NCBI GenBank assembly: GCA_024400565.1
Contig: JAKSMQ010000002.1
Location: 27,616-91,615, forward strand
DNA length: 64,000 nt
Reading direction: 5' to 3'
From: Bacteroidales bacterium
GTDB lineage: Bacteria > Bacteroidota > Bacteroidia > Bacteroidales > P3
Below, piece by piece: positions 26,352-35,221 of the stretch; position 1 is the first letter of the stretch; each line of letters starts with the position of its first letter. A model generated the notes under the pieces. That model was not told the DNA's origin and did no database searches. It saw only the letters and a program-made list of their open reading frames with translations. The position numbers and the translations under genes were made by a program.

Positions 26352-27227
26352 CTAAGCTTTCCAGGCCACAACCATTCTGTCTTTGCCTCTGAAATCCTGG
26401 TACAGACGGGAATCATAACCCTCTTCGGCCAACATGGTCTGTGTCTCTCTGCCAAGATTCTCATTGATTTCAAGTACCAGCTTTCCACCCTCAGCCAAAG
26501 CCTCTTTGGCCATTCGGGCTATACGGCGATAGAACAACAGCGGGTCGCTATCCGACACAAACAAGGCAAGGTGAGGTTCGTAATCCAGCACGTTACGACT
26601 CATTATCACAGACTCACTCTGTTTGATATAAGGAGGGTTGCTCACTATGAGCGAGGTATCTTTGGGTATCAGCCACCCATCATCTGCCAATATATCAACC
26701 TGACGAAAATCTACTTCTACTCCGTTCTGCGAAGCGTTTTCTTTGGCGACCTTTATGGCCTCTGCTGAAACATCGACTGCCGATACCATAGCCTGAGGAA
26801 ACTGTTTCTTCACAGCTATGGCAATGCACCCGCTACCTGTGCAAAGATCCACAATACGAGTAGGGCTAATGATATTGGAGGCTATCCACTGAACAATCTC
26901 TTCAGTTTCTGGGCGGGGTATCAGCGTATGCTCGGACACGTTTATTCTGCAGTCACAGAAATCCGTATAGCCGATAATATGTTGTATGGGACGCTGTTTC
27001 TTGAGGTCCTCTATTGCCCAATGGAACTTCAAGAGATCGCTCTGGTTAATAGTAGATTCTCTATTGAGAAGGAGTGTGGTGGTATTCCAACCCAAGTAGG
27101 CCTCAAAAAGCATACGGGTCATCTGACGGATTTCACCTTCTGGGTATAAATCCGAAAGTGCCGTTAGAAACTGACGCTCAACATCGCGAACGCGATTGGA
27201 GGAGAACTGAATCTGAGTTGTATTCAT
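26352..27227 (-). CDS. prmC: release factor glutamine N5-methyltransferase
   Basis: Methylates the GGQ glutamine of release factors. From the ATG at 27227 it has 291 residues; a longer frame from 27269 overlaps rnhA and was not chosen. Motifs: RPETEEIVQWI, IVDLCTGSGCIAIAVKKQFP (SAM-binding loop), VSAVDVSAEAIKVAKEN and the substrate-binding VSNPPYIKQSE (NPPY). The start is eight bases after the rnhA stop, so the two are in one operon. Confidence 0.95.
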   Translation of the reverse strand: MNTTQIQFSSNRVRDVERQFLTALSDLYPEGEIRQMTRMLFEAYLGWNTTTLLLNRESTINQSDLLKFHWAIEDLKKQRPIQHIIGYTDFCDCRINVSEHTLIPRPETEEIVQWIASNIISPTRIVDLCTGSGCIAIAVKKQFPQAMVSAVDVSAEAIKVAKENASQNGVEVDFRQVDILADDGWLIPKDTSLIVSNPPYIKQSESVIMSRNVLDYEPHLALFVSDSDPLLFYRRIARMAKEALAEGGKLVLEINENLGRETQTMLAEEGYDSRLYQDFRGKDRMVVAWKA

Positions 27228-27234
27228 AGATGTG

Positions 27235-27921
27235 TCATCCTTTTCGGCCGAAGTCGGCAGGTATCTCACCCCACAGTTCTGTATCCCACTTACATATCTG
27301 CGTGGAATAAGTATTGTTGCACAGCCAGGTCTCTGCCCTACGAATTATTTCGTATAGTTCTTGAGTCTCTGGGGTTAACGGCAGTTTTGACTTGCACTCC
27401 TTTTTGGCTATCCAGCCCATTGCTATCTTGGAGTCGGAATAGAGCGGCATCGGCAGATTGTTCTTCTTCAGATAGGCTAGCCCATGAACAATGGCAAGAA
27501 ACTCACCGATATTATTTGTTCCAACCGGAGCCTTGAACTTGAACAGCTGCTGACGGGAGGCTACATGAACCCCCTGATATTCCATCACTCCAGGATTACC
27601 ACTACAGGCTGCATCAACAGCCAGGCTATTCAGCTCAGGCACATGCTGGTCGGGCAGGTGTGGCAGGATTGTGGTCATCCCTGCAGCATCTACACCTACT
27701 ATGAAACTCTTCTTGGCAGCGGCTGGTTTTGTTCCCGAGCCTGGTTCTACACTTGTGGGTCCTAAACGAAAGGCTTGCTCGGCAAGTGAACGGGACTCGA
27801 AGGACTTGAACTTAGCACCCTGCACACCTTTTACCTGCTTCTCACATTCCGACCAGGTTGTGTAAATACCGGGGGTATTACCTTGCCAGACCACATAGAA
27901 CTTGGGAGTCTTCTTTGCCAT
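27235..27921 (-). CDS. ribonuclease H with N-terminal viroplasmin domain
   Basis: 228 residues. The first 50 (KFYVVWQGNTPGIYTTWSECEKQVKG) form the viroplasmin/RNase HI N-terminal domain that binds RNA:DNA hybrids. The catalytic domain follows with LAVDAACSGNPGV (first Asp), GEFLAIVHGLAYL (Glu) and LYSDSKIAMGWI (Asp); the last carboxylate is probably in CKWDTELWGE. The first motif reads VDAACSGNPG, close to the Bacteroidetes consensus with DAACS. Removes RNA from hybrids. First gene before prmC. Confidence 0.93.
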   Translation of the reverse strand: MAKKTPKFYVVWQGNTPGIYTTWSECEKQVKGVQGAKFKSFESRSLAEQAFRLGPTSVEPGSGTKPAAAKKSFIVGVDAAGMTTILPHLPDQHVPELNSLAVDAACSGNPGVMEYQGVHVASRQQLFKFKAPVGTNNIGEFLAIVHGLAYLKKNNLPMPLYSDSKIAMGWIAKKECKSKLPLTPETQELYEIIRRAETWLCNNTYSTQICKWDTELWGEIPADFGRKG

Positions 27922-28022
27922 AGGAGAAATTTCTAGAGATTATGATTGAAATATTGAGTGGAACAGATATATAAGGTATAGAGCTTAGAATATATATAGT
28001 ATTGAGCCAAAGGCTGGAACAG

Positions 28023-28062
28023 AATTAGAAAAGAAGCGGCCACGCCAAAGCGTAGCCACTTC
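28023..28062 (-). terminator. terminator of the rplM-rpsI-rpsB-tsf operon
   Basis: GAAG, GGC and ACGC segments at 28033-28045 pair with GCGT, GCC and CTTC at 28050-28062, with two single mismatches. TTTTCTAATT follows on the minus strand. Confidence 0.75.
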
Positions 28063-28086
28063 AAGATTTACTATAAGTATAGGTGA

Positions 28087-29076
28087 TTAAGCACCAAGTT
28101 CGAGACGTTTGAATTCAGTGCACTTGAGCTCTTTGTCAGCCTTACCCATGAAGTCCTTAACAGTGCTCTTGTCGTCACCCATTGCATATTCCTGCTCCAT
28201 AAGGGTGTTCTCTTTGAAGAACTTGTTAAGACGGCCGTTAGCGATACCGTTAATCTTGTTCATGTCAAGAGCTGCGGTAGCCTTAGCACCTTCTTCTTCC
28301 TTAATCTGCTTAGCGAGAGCAACCTGTTCTTCGGTGATCCAGCCCTTAGCACAGTTGGAAGCCATATGTTCCTCAGAGTCTACGTGAGCGGGGTTGATAC
28401 CGTTCTTCTTGAGAACGCTCTCAACCTGCTTGTTAACGAGTTCCTCTTTGGTCTTCTCGATAGCAACCTTAAGCTCGTTGTCCTTGGTCTCCTGGGGGAT
28501 GGAAGCAGCGTCAACAGCGATAGGTTTCATAGCTACAACCTGCATTGCAATACCATGACCGATCTCATCGTAACCTTCCTTGTTCATACCAACGAGAGAA
28601 GCCATACGATTACCATTGTGGATGTAAGCGTAAACTACGGGAGCATCGATAGCCTCAAAGTGAGCAACCTCTATCTTCTCACCAATCTTGGCAATCTGGT
28701 CGGTAATGTTGTCAGCAACAGTACGGCCGTCCATTTCCATAGCGAGAACCTCTTCCTTGGTGTGGAGGCCTTTAGCCATAGCAGCGTCGATGATGCTATT
28801 GGTGAAAGCAACGAAATCAGCATTGGTAGCAACGAAGTCGGTTTCGCAGCTTACCATGATGATAGCACCATAGTTGCCATTGCTTTTAGCGAGAACGCAA
28901 CCTTCGTTAGCGTCGCGGTCAGCACGTTTAGCAGCCATTTTCTGACCCTTCTGACGGAGGAAGTCAATAGCCTTATCGAAGTCACCATCGCATTCTACGA
29001 GAGCCTTCTTGCAATCCATCATACCTACACCAGTAAGCTGACGGAGCTCATTTACTTGTTTAGCAGTAATTGCCAT
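28087..29076 (-). CDS. tsf: translation elongation factor Ts
   Basis: Nucleotide exchange factor for EF-Tu. 329 residues, with the family start MAITAKQVNELRQLTGVGMMDCKKALVE, the EF-Tu-binding MVSCETDFVATNADF and YIHNGNRMASLVGMN. The C-terminal third is longer than in E. coli and carries an extra helical segment (KINGIANGRLNKFFKENTL). It follows rpsB with a 35-base gap, the near-universal order. Confidence 0.97.
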   Translation of the reverse strand: MAITAKQVNELRQLTGVGMMDCKKALVECDGDFDKAIDFLRQKGQKMAAKRADRDANEGCVLAKSNGNYGAIIMVSCETDFVATNADFVAFTNSIIDAAMAKGLHTKEEVLAMEMDGRTVADNITDQIAKIGEKIEVAHFEAIDAPVVYAYIHNGNRMASLVGMNKEGYDEIGHGIAMQVVAMKPIAVDAASIPQETKDNELKVAIEKTKEELVNKQVESVLKKNGINPAHVDSEEHMASNCAKGWITEEQVALAKQIKEEEGAKATAALDMNKINGIANGRLNKFFKENTLMEQEYAMGDDKSTVKDFMGKADKELKCTEFKRLELGA

Positions 29077-29111
29077 AATGTTTAGTTCTTTTTGATGGTT
29101 ATTAGATAAGA

Positions 29112-29936
29112 TTACTCAGCGTCTTTGGTTTCTTCGCTCTTGGCAGCGGATTTACGGGGACGACGAGCACGACCTTCTTCGCGACGAGCGGGAGCTTCTT
29201 CTACTACCTCTTCGCCTTCAGCCTCTGCAGCGTTAGCCTCTTTGTCAAGCATACGCTCGTTGAGACCTTCCTGAATAGCCTCGGCCATGTATTTGAGGAT
29301 GGCCTTGATGGACTTGGAAGCGTCATCATTTGCAGGTACGGGGAAGTCGATAAGATCGGGGTTGCAGTTGGTATCAACGATAGCGAAGGTGGGGATGTTA
29401 AGGCGGCGAGCCTCAGCAACGGCAATGTGCTCCTTGTTAATATCGATGATGAAAAGTGCGCTGGGAAGACGGTTGAGGTCAGCGATGGAACCGAGGTTCT
29501 TGTCGAGCTTAGCACGTTCGCGCTGAATCTGGAGACGTTCACGCTTTGAGATGTTGTCAAAAGCCTTGTCGTGCATCATCTGATCGAGGTTGTTCATTTT
29601 CTTAACAGCCTTACGGATGGTGGTGAAGTTGGTAAGCATACCACCAGGCCAACGCTCAGTTACGAAGGGCATGTCAACGCTCTTAGCGATTTCACTTACT
29701 ACCTCTTTAGCCTGCTTTTTGGTGGCTACAAAGAGAACCTTCTTACCGCTCTTTGCAATCTGCTTGAGTGCTGTAGCTGCATCTTCAGCCTTAGCGATAG
29801 TTTTCTGAAGGTCGATTACATGAATACCATTGTGCTCCTTGAAAATATAGGGAGCCATTTTGGGATTCCATTTTCTTTTGAGGTGACCAAAGTGGCAACC
29901 AGCCTCGAGGAGTTCTTCAAATTTTAACTCTGTCAT
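29112..29936 (-). CDS. rpsB: 30S ribosomal protein S2
   Basis: 274 residues: family core MTELKFEELLEAGCHFGHLKRKWNPKMAPYI in outline, with VIDLQKTI, FVTERWPGGMLTNF and PSALFIIDINKEHIAVAEA. After residue 230 comes a charged low-complexity tail (EANAAEAEGEEVVEEAPARREEG, then basic RARRPRKS), the kind of extension common in Bacteroidetes S2. Sits upstream of tsf. Confidence 0.97.
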   Translation of the reverse strand: MTELKFEELLEAGCHFGHLKRKWNPKMAPYIFKEHNGIHVIDLQKTIAKAEDAATALKQIAKSGKKVLFVATKKQAKEVVSEIAKSVDMPFVTERWPGGMLTNFTTIRKAVKKMNNLDQMMHDKAFDNISKRERLQIQRERAKLDKNLGSIADLNRLPSALFIIDINKEHIAVAEARRLNIPTFAIVDTNCNPDLIDFPVPANDDASKSIKAILKYMAEAIQEGLNERMLDKEANAAEAEGEEVVEEAPARREEGRARRPRKSAAKSEETKDAE

Positions 29937-30060
29937 TGTGTTTTGATGTTTACATTCCGTTTAGTCAATTGCAAAGTAGTTCGGTTGAAGTCTCGGCAAT
30001 TTGGATACTAAACAATTAATATTATAAAGGTTAATTATCAGCGGAGAAAGCAAGATAGGT

Positions 30061-30096
30061 CTTATAAGCCCTAATGGTCCTATAAGTCCTATCAAG
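30061..30096. repeat. 9-bp tandem repeats between rpsI and rpsB
   Basis: Four consecutive 9-mers, CTTATAAGC, CCTAATGGT, CCTATAAGT and CCTATCAAG, lie in the 175-base gap downstream of rpsI. They are imperfect copies of CCTATAAGT. The 9-bp step differs from the 11/22-bp arrays elsewhere. Confidence 0.6.
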
Positions 30097-30111
30097 CAGA
30101 AAGATCCAATA

Positions 30112-30498
30112 CTAACGTTTGCTGAACTGGAAGCGCTTGCGAGCTTTGGGCTGACCGGGTTTCTTTCTCTCGACCATACGGGGGTCGCGGGTGAGGAGAC
30201 CTTTAGCCTTAAGAGCGGGGCGATCTTCTACATTGTTCTCACAAAGAGCACGGGCGATGGCCATACGGAGAGCCTCAGCCTGACCGGTGATTCCACCGCC
30301 ATCGAGGTTGGCCTTTACATCCCACTTACCTTCTGCCTCAGCAACCTGGAAAGCCTGGTTTACGATGAACTGAAGGGGACCAGTAGGGAAATATTCTTTG
30401 TAATCTCTTCCGTTAACGGTGATGGTACCATTGCCGGCGGTCATATAAATGCGGGCAACAGCGGTCTTTCTTCTACCTATAGTGTTGATTACTTCCAT
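30112..30498 (-). CDS. rpsI: 30S ribosomal protein S9
   Basis: 128 residues. Begins MEVINTIGRRKTAVARIYM, contains the GGGITGQAEALRMAIARAL segment and ends in the universally conserved GQPKARKRFQFSKR that reaches the P-site tRNA. It starts five bases after the rplM stop, the standard rplM-rpsI pair. Confidence 0.97.
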   Translation of the reverse strand: MEVINTIGRRKTAVARIYMTAGNGTITVNGRDYKEYFPTGPLQFIVNQAFQVAEAEGKWDVKANLDGGGITGQAEALRMAIARALCENNVEDRPALKAKGLLTRDPRMVERKKPGQPKARKRFQFSKR

Positions 30499-30503
30499 GA
30501 TCT

Positions 30504-30959
30504 TTATCTTACGTCGTTAATATTGATAGCTTTGGGATTCTGTCCCTGATGAGGATGTTCGGTACCTACATAAATGTAGAGGTTGCGATAGAGCTGAGCA
30601 CCAAGGCGGTTCTTGGGGAGCATACCACGGATAGCATGTTCGAGAACGCGCTCGGGATGACTAGCAAGCACTTTAGCGGGGGTAGTTTCGCGCTGACCTC
30701 CGGGATAGCCAGTGTAGTGCTGATAAATCTTATCGGTCATTTTTTTGCCCGTCAACACAATCTTCTCAGCATTGATAATGATTACGTTGTCACCACAGTC
30801 AACGTGGGGGGTGTAGCAAGGCTTGGTTTTGCCACGGAGGATGTTAGCAACTCTGGTTGCGAGACGTCCTACAGTCTGGTTTTCTGCGTCTACAAGAACC
30901 CATTCTTTCTTAACGGTATTCTTGTTGGCGGATACGGTCTTGTAACTTAAAGTATTCAT
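30504..30959 (-). CDS. rplM: 50S ribosomal protein L13
   Basis: 151 residues: WVLVDAENQTVGRLATRVANILRGK, DCGDNVIIINAEKIVLTGKKM and MLPKNRLGAQLYRNLYIYVG are the family signatures. First gene of the operon with rpsI, rpsB and tsf. Its leader can fold (next entry), and a strong promoter lies 103-134 bases upstream of the start codon. Confidence 0.97.
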   Translation of the reverse strand: MNTLSYKTVSANKNTVKKEWVLVDAENQTVGRLATRVANILRGKTKPCYTPHVDCGDNVIIINAEKIVLTGKKMTDKIYQHYTGYPGGQRETTPAKVLASHPERVLEHAIRGMLPKNRLGAQLYRNLYIYVGTEHPHQGQNPKAININDVR

Positions 30960-30991
30960 TTCCTTTAATGATGATTCTATTTTTTATTCCT

Positions 30992-31056
30992 TCAAAAAAG
31001 TAGTAGTTTCGGGCTCGAACGGGCATTGAATCTAACCCTATTCCACTATTTTTTGA
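30992..31056 (-). promoter_or_regulatory. structured 5' leader of rplM, possible autoregulatory element
   Basis: On the mRNA, UCAAAAAA (from 31056) can pair with UUUUUUGA (ending 30992), an 8-bp closing stem. AGU/ACU pairs extend it, and a GGG/CCC pair set lies inside near 31035 and 31013. The leader is about 97 bases. Ribosomal protein operons are often controlled by such leaders; this is inference and no covariation was checked. Confidence 0.45.
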
Positions 31057-31061
31057 GCGTG

Positions 31062-31093
31062 CAAAAGTACAACTAATTTTTGGACTGACCAAA
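31062..31093 (-). promoter_or_regulatory. promoter of the rplM operon
   Basis: Minus strand TTTG (31093-31090) and TACTTTTG (31069-31062), 20 bp apart, an exact Bacteroidetes promoter. Confidence 0.78.
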
Positions 31094-31357
31094 TTTGTTT
31101 CATTACTTTAGCTATTTTTTTGTAAATTTTAGCACTAATCACATATTTATCAACCTGAAATACTAACAATTACATAAAACTTAACATTTATATATTTTTT
31201 ACCCTTACTTGCAGCCAAAACCTCTTAATTTTGTGGAGTTTTAGAAAGTTATTAACAAAATTAAGTGGAAACGAAACCAGAATTCAGGGATGAACGCTGT
31301 ATTCAATTGAAAATAAGCTGTTACAAGCCATTTACAGATGCCCTTAATGAAAACAAC
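31094..31357. other. AT-rich gap between rplM promoter and rpmF terminator
   Basis: About 260 bases with high A+T. No supported gene or repeat seen; short frames here look like chance. Confidence 0.5.
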
Positions 31358-31383
31358 AAGCGGTACCAGATTTGGTACCGCTT
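31358..31383 (-). terminator. terminator of rpmF
   Basis: AAGCGGTACCA (31358-31368) and TGGTACCGCTT (31373-31383) form an 11-bp perfect stem with a four-base loop. The minus strand then reads GTTGTTTTC, a modest T tract. Confidence 0.8.
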
Positions 31384-31410
31384 TCATCTAAGCCTAATGC
31401 TAACCGCGAA

Positions 31411-31596
31411 TTATTCTTCAGTATTCTTCTCAATAGCGAGTTTACCTCTGTAGTAGCCGCACTCGGGGCATACGTGGTGGGTAAGAATCTGAGCACCGCA
31501 GTTGCTGCAAGTTGTCAGCTGGGGAGCTTTAAGGCTGTCATGCGTTCTTCTCTTTGCAGTTCTTGTCTGTGAGAATCTGTGTTTTGGATGTGGCAT
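31411..31596 (-). CDS. rpmF: 50S ribosomal protein L32
   Basis: 61 residues: MPHPKHRFSQTRTAKRRTHD is the family start, and CSNCGAQILTHHVCPECGYYRG carries both CxxC pairs of the zinc ribbon. It is the second gene after yceD, the usual bacterial pair. Confidence 0.97.
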   Translation of the reverse strand: MPHPKHRFSQTRTAKRRTHDSLKAPQLTTCSNCGAQILTHHVCPECGYYRGKLAIEKNTEE

Positions 31597-31625
31597 AGTT
31601 AATACTTTTTTATTATTATTTTATT

Positions 31626-32174
31626 TTATTTCAAGTCAAGAAGTTTCGCCCATCTGGGATCCACTTCGTTTGGAGTGCTAGCCTTATCTTCGTCCGTCTC
31701 TTCGTCTGCCACTCCGGTGATGTATTGCAACATTTCCTGGTCGCATGTAGGATTTCCTTCTTCATCATCGGGATGAACATGCTGCATAGGCATTGCTACT
31801 GCTACATATTCATACATCCATTGTGCTATATCTATCTTATATGCACTCGTGGGCAGTATCACCTCGTCTTCTCTATCACTCGTCTCGGTGTCGCTGAACT
31901 TCACACACAAAATCTCTTCTCCTTCAACTGGCACCTCCATCTCTCCAAGGCATCGGTCGCACTCTGCTTTCATTATGCCGGAAAAAGAAAAGTTTATCAT
32001 CAACAGACGTTCAGTTTTCTCTAATTTAACCATGAAACGTACTGTTCCCTGGCTTAATTCTTCATTTTCAAAGCTACTGAAGAAAGCGTCATCAAGCATA
32101 TATTCATACTCGTAACAACCTGTCTTCAAGCCACTAAACTGAATAGTCGTATCTATTTTACTCTTCATTTCCAC
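31626..32174 (-). CDS. YceD/DUF177 family protein
   Basis: 182 residues (an alternative start two codons in). DUF177 hallmarks: the AECDRCLGEMEVPV segment with CxxC and a C-terminal acidic stretch ending DPRWAKLLDLK, where LD/P-R-W-x-x-L is the family's tail motif. Bacterial YceD has been linked to 23S rRNA or ribosome assembly; its gene lies next to rpmF, as here. A CAAAGATA box (TATCTTTG on the minus strand) at 32190-32197 is a likely -7 element. Confidence 0.9.
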   Translation of the reverse strand: MEMKSKIDTTIQFSGLKTGCYEYEYMLDDAFFSSFENEELSQGTVRFMVKLEKTERLLMINFSFSGIMKAECDRCLGEMEVPVEGEEILCVKFSDTETSDREDEVILPTSAYKIDIAQWMYEYVAVAMPMQHVHPDDEEGNPTCDQEMLQYITGVADEETDEDKASTPNEVDPRWAKLLDLK

Positions 32175-32278
32175 ACACTAATGAATTTGCAAAGATACAA
32201 CTTTTTCTGATATTGGTAAAAAAAAGTTGTTGAAAACTAAAAAAAATAGCAGAAATTATGCTGAAAGAGTAGTCGTCT

Positions 32279-33571
32279 TTACTCTGCTACGACCTCTCCC
32301 ATGAGGTCGTTTTCCATAGCAGAAGTAATCTTCACTCTATAGAACCCGCCTACCTGAAGAGTCATATCTCCTGCTATTAATACTTCATCATCTACCTCAG
32401 GAGAGTCGTACTCGGTTCGACCCACCCAATATTCACCTTCTTTGCGGTCAACAATAACTTTATAAGCATGACCAACCTTAGCTTCGTTCTTTTGGAGAGA
32501 AATCTGTTCCTGAATAGCCATCAGTTCGTCTACACGACGCTGCTTTTCCTCGTCATCGATAGGATCGCCCATCTCGTAGGCTGCAGTTCCTTCTTCGGGA
32601 GAATAGGCGAAACACCCCATTCGGTCGAATCGTGCTTCTTCAACAAAGGCCTTCAGTTCCTCAAACTCTTCTTCTGTTTCGCCAGGATAGCCGACAATGA
32701 AGGTCGTTCTAATAGCCACATCGGGCATTTTGACTCTGAACTGCTTCATCAATGCCAGCGTACCCTCCCTATCAATACCTCTCTGCATTGATTTAAGAAT
32801 CCTACTATTGATATGCTGCAAAGGAATATCTATATAGTTGCAGATATTATCATGAGAGAGCATTACCTCGAGTGCATCTTCGGGGAAAGAGGTGGGATAC
32901 GTGTAATGCAGGCGTATCCACTCCGCACCACTCTCGTTAGCCAAACGCTCCAGTAATTCACCCAAGCAGCGTTTCCCGTATAGATCCAGTCCGTAATAGG
33001 TAGTATCCTGAGCTATTACTATTATCTCCTTAATGCCTGAATCAACCATCTTCTTGGCTTCAGCAACGAGATCGTCGATAGGCCTTGAAACATGAGCACC
33101 TCTAATCAATGGTATTGCACAATAGGAGCAACGGCGATTGCAGCCTTCAGAAATCTTGAGAAAACCATAATGTCTGGGTGTACTCAATCTACGTTCCGAC
33201 TCAAAATAGCCAGAATAAGCCTCAATCAATGAAGCAACAAGTTCATTCCACTGATGGACACCGAAAAAGGCATCAATTTCAGGAATCTCTTGCTGTAATT
33301 CTTTTTTATATCGTTCAATCAAGCAGCCGACAGCGATTATCTTTCGTGCCTTGCGGCCTTTCTGTTTTATTTCTACCTGTTCTAGAAGGGTATTGATTGA
33401 CTCTTCCTTTGCATCACCAATAAAACCACATGTGTTGATAATGATAATGTCGCAATCATTCTTCTGTCGGTCATAATATACCTCAAAACCTGCATTATAG
33501 AGATGACCTCCTATATTTTCGGAATCTACTGTATTCTTCGAACAACCAAGTGTAATGATATTGACTTTCAT
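32279..33571 (-). CDS. rimO: ribosomal protein S12 methylthiotransferase RimO
   Basis: Radical SAM enzyme that methylthiolates an Asp of S12. 430 residues. The N-terminal MTTase domain has cysteines in TLGCSKNTVDSE, INTCGFI and AVGCL for the auxiliary cluster. The radical SAM cluster lies in SEGCNRRCSYCAIPLIRG (CxxxCxxC). A C-terminal TRAM domain starts near DRKEGEYWVGRTEYDSPEVDDEV. The SKN and IPLIRG features place it in RimO rather than MiaB. Confidence 0.96.
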   Translation of the reverse strand: MKVNIITLGCSKNTVDSENIGGHLYNAGFEVYYDRQKNDCDIIIINTCGFIGDAKEESINTLLEQVEIKQKGRKARKIIAVGCLIERYKKELQQEIPEIDAFFGVHQWNELVASLIEAYSGYFESERRLSTPRHYGFLKISEGCNRRCSYCAIPLIRGAHVSRPIDDLVAEAKKMVDSGIKEIIVIAQDTTYYGLDLYGKRCLGELLERLANESGAEWIRLHYTYPTSFPEDALEVMLSHDNICNYIDIPLQHINSRILKSMQRGIDREGTLALMKQFRVKMPDVAIRTTFIVGYPGETEEEFEELKAFVEEARFDRMGCFAYSPEEGTAAYEMGDPIDDEEKQRRVDELMAIQEQISLQKNEAKVGHAYKVIVDRKEGEYWVGRTEYDSPEVDDEVLIAGDMTLQVGGFYRVKITSAMENDLMGEVVAE

Positions 33572-33781
33572 ATATGAACAAAAAGAGATAATTGATGATT
33601 GATTTACATCAAAGATAAAGGTATGGTGGAAAACTAATCATGTTCTAACAAAAGGATTCAAACATCTTACCGCTCCAAAGATATAATGCCGAGTTCTTAA
33701 GCATAAGAAACTAATAGGATTTTAATTTCTATCCGATAATCCTCGCTCAAGATTCAATTCCCAACTCTTAGTAGAAGATAT

Positions 33782-34735
33782 TTACTCGTTAAACAAGGAC
33801 TCAACAAATGCATAGGAGTTGAAGACCTGGAGATCTGTCATCTGCTCGCCGAGACCTATATAACGGACAGGAATCTTGAACTGATCGCTGATACCGATGA
33901 TTACACCTCCCTTGGCAGTACCATCTAGTTTGGTAAGAGCCAACGCATTGACCTCGGTAGCGGCAGTAAACTGCTTAGCCTGCTCAATTGCATTCTGGCC
34001 CGTTGATGCATCCAGTACCAACAAGACCTCGTGAGGAGCATCAGGAACAAGTTTCTGCATTACCTTCTTAATCTTTGAAAGCTCGTTCATGAGACCTATC
34101 TTGTTGTGAAGGCGTCCTGCTGTGTCAATAATAACGACATCTATATCTTTTGATAAAGCAGATTGCAAAGTATCATAAGCTACAGAAGCGGGATCGGCAT
34201 TCATTCCCTGCTGAACGATAGGAACACCTACCCTCTCACTCCATATTGTAAGCTGATCAACCGCAGCTGCACGGAAGGTATCGCTGGCACCCAGCATTAC
34301 CTTCTTGCCAGCCTGCTTGAACTGGTAGGCCAGTTTGCCGATAGTGGTAGTCTTGCCGACACCATTCACTCCAACAACCAATATCACGTAGGGCTTCTTA
34401 GGCAGCGGAGAGGTAAAGTCTTCAAACTCATCTTCGTGATGCTGATTAAGCAGGGCTGCCACTTCTTCTTTCAGGATACCGTTCAACTGGTCAACACCTA
34501 CGTATTTATCCTTCTTGACTCGGGCCTGGATACTGTCAATAATCTTGAGGGTTGTATCCACTCCTACATCTGAAGAAATCAACATCTCTTCCAAACGGTC
34601 GAGTACCTCGTCATCAACAGTCGATTTACCGAAAACGGCTTTCGACAATTTCGAGAAAAAACCTTCCTTGGTTTTGGCCAAGCCTTTATCGAGCGTTTGC
34701 TTCTTTTCCTTACTAAAAAACGAGAATAAACCCAT
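33782..34735 (-). CDS. ftsY: signal recognition particle receptor FtsY
   Basis: SRP receptor GTPase that docks ribosome complexes at the membrane. 317 residues; the N-terminal acidic A domain is short, as usual in Bacteroidetes, and opens with MGLFSFFSKEKKQTLDKGL (membrane-binding helix). N domain then G domain: GVNGVGKTTTIGKLA, ASDTFRAAAVDQL, IDTAGRLHNK, ALTKLDGTAKGG and GLGEQMTDLQVFN. In many Bacteroidales it follows rpmG-DUF4295 directly; here a terminator and a -7 box separate them. Confidence 0.97.
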   Translation of the reverse strand: MGLFSFFSKEKKQTLDKGLAKTKEGFFSKLSKAVFGKSTVDDEVLDRLEEMLISSDVGVDTTLKIIDSIQARVKKDKYVGVDQLNGILKEEVAALLNQHHEDEFEDFTSPLPKKPYVILVVGVNGVGKTTTIGKLAYQFKQAGKKVMLGASDTFRAAAVDQLTIWSERVGVPIVQQGMNADPASVAYDTLQSALSKDIDVVIIDTAGRLHNKIGLMNELSKIKKVMQKLVPDAPHEVLLVLDASTGQNAIEQAKQFTAATEVNALALTKLDGTAKGGVIIGISDQFKIPVRYIGLGEQMTDLQVFNSYAFVESLFNE

Positions 34736-34761
34736 AGTCGTATTGAGTTAGAATTATTTTG

Positions 34762-34769
34762 CAAAGATA
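34762..34769 (-). promoter_or_regulatory. -7 box of ftsY
   Basis: TATCTTTG on the minus strand, 27 bases upstream of the ftsY start. No clear -33 box. Confidence 0.5.
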
Positions 34770-34973
34770 CTCATTTTTTTCCAAATAGCGAGAATATTTT
34801 GCATTCTTTTTTATAACAGACAGATACACATAACTTCTTTAAGGCCGATAAGACCTGTGTTATTGCCACACATTCAGTCTTCCGCACCTGCCGTATCTCA
34901 AAATTAGCACTTTTTCAGCCAATTAAATATTCTATAAAAATGTATATACTAAAAAGCAGTATACCACAGAAAA

Positions 34974-34995
34974 ACTCCCGTTTCACAACGGGAGT
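34974..34995 (-). terminator. terminator of rpmG-DUF4295
   Basis: ACTCCCGT (34974-34981) pairs with ACGGGAGT (34988-34995). The minus strand continues TTTTTC. The 200 bases between this and the ftsY promoter hold nothing recognised. Confidence 0.85.
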
Positions 34996-35046
34996 AAAAC
35001 AAAAGCGTATGAAAAAAATTATTATCCTTTCTGTCTATTGAGTAGA

Positions 35047-35202
35047 TTATTTCTTCTTGAGGTACTCCTGAACGTTGTCAGAAGGAACGATTTCCTCTTT
35101 GAAGCAATAAGCGTTGGTCTTGGGAGAACGAACCATACGGATTACTTTAGCATAACTCTTACCGGTAGTGGTCTTAAGGGTTGCAACAACTTTCTTTGCC
35201 AT
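35047..35202 (-). CDS. DUF4295 small basic protein
   Basis: 51 residues: MAKKVVATLKTTTGKSYAKV, then IRMVRSPKTNAYCFKEEIVP and SDNVQEYLKKK. It corresponds to the Bacteroidetes-specific DUF4295 family usually found between rpmG and ftsY. Very basic and ribosome-linked by location, so a ribosome-associated role is inferred. It starts 19 bases downstream of the rpmG stop and shares its promoter. Confidence 0.9.
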   Translation of the reverse strand: MAKKVVATLKTTTGKSYAKVIRMVRSPKTNAYCFKEEIVPSDNVQEYLKKK

Positions 35203-35221
35203 AACTTATATCCTTCCTTAA

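Noticed and set aside
31010-31035. tRNA T-arm-like CGTTCGAGCC on the minus strand
   Set aside because: No acceptor or anticodon arms around it; it fits better as part of the rplM leader.
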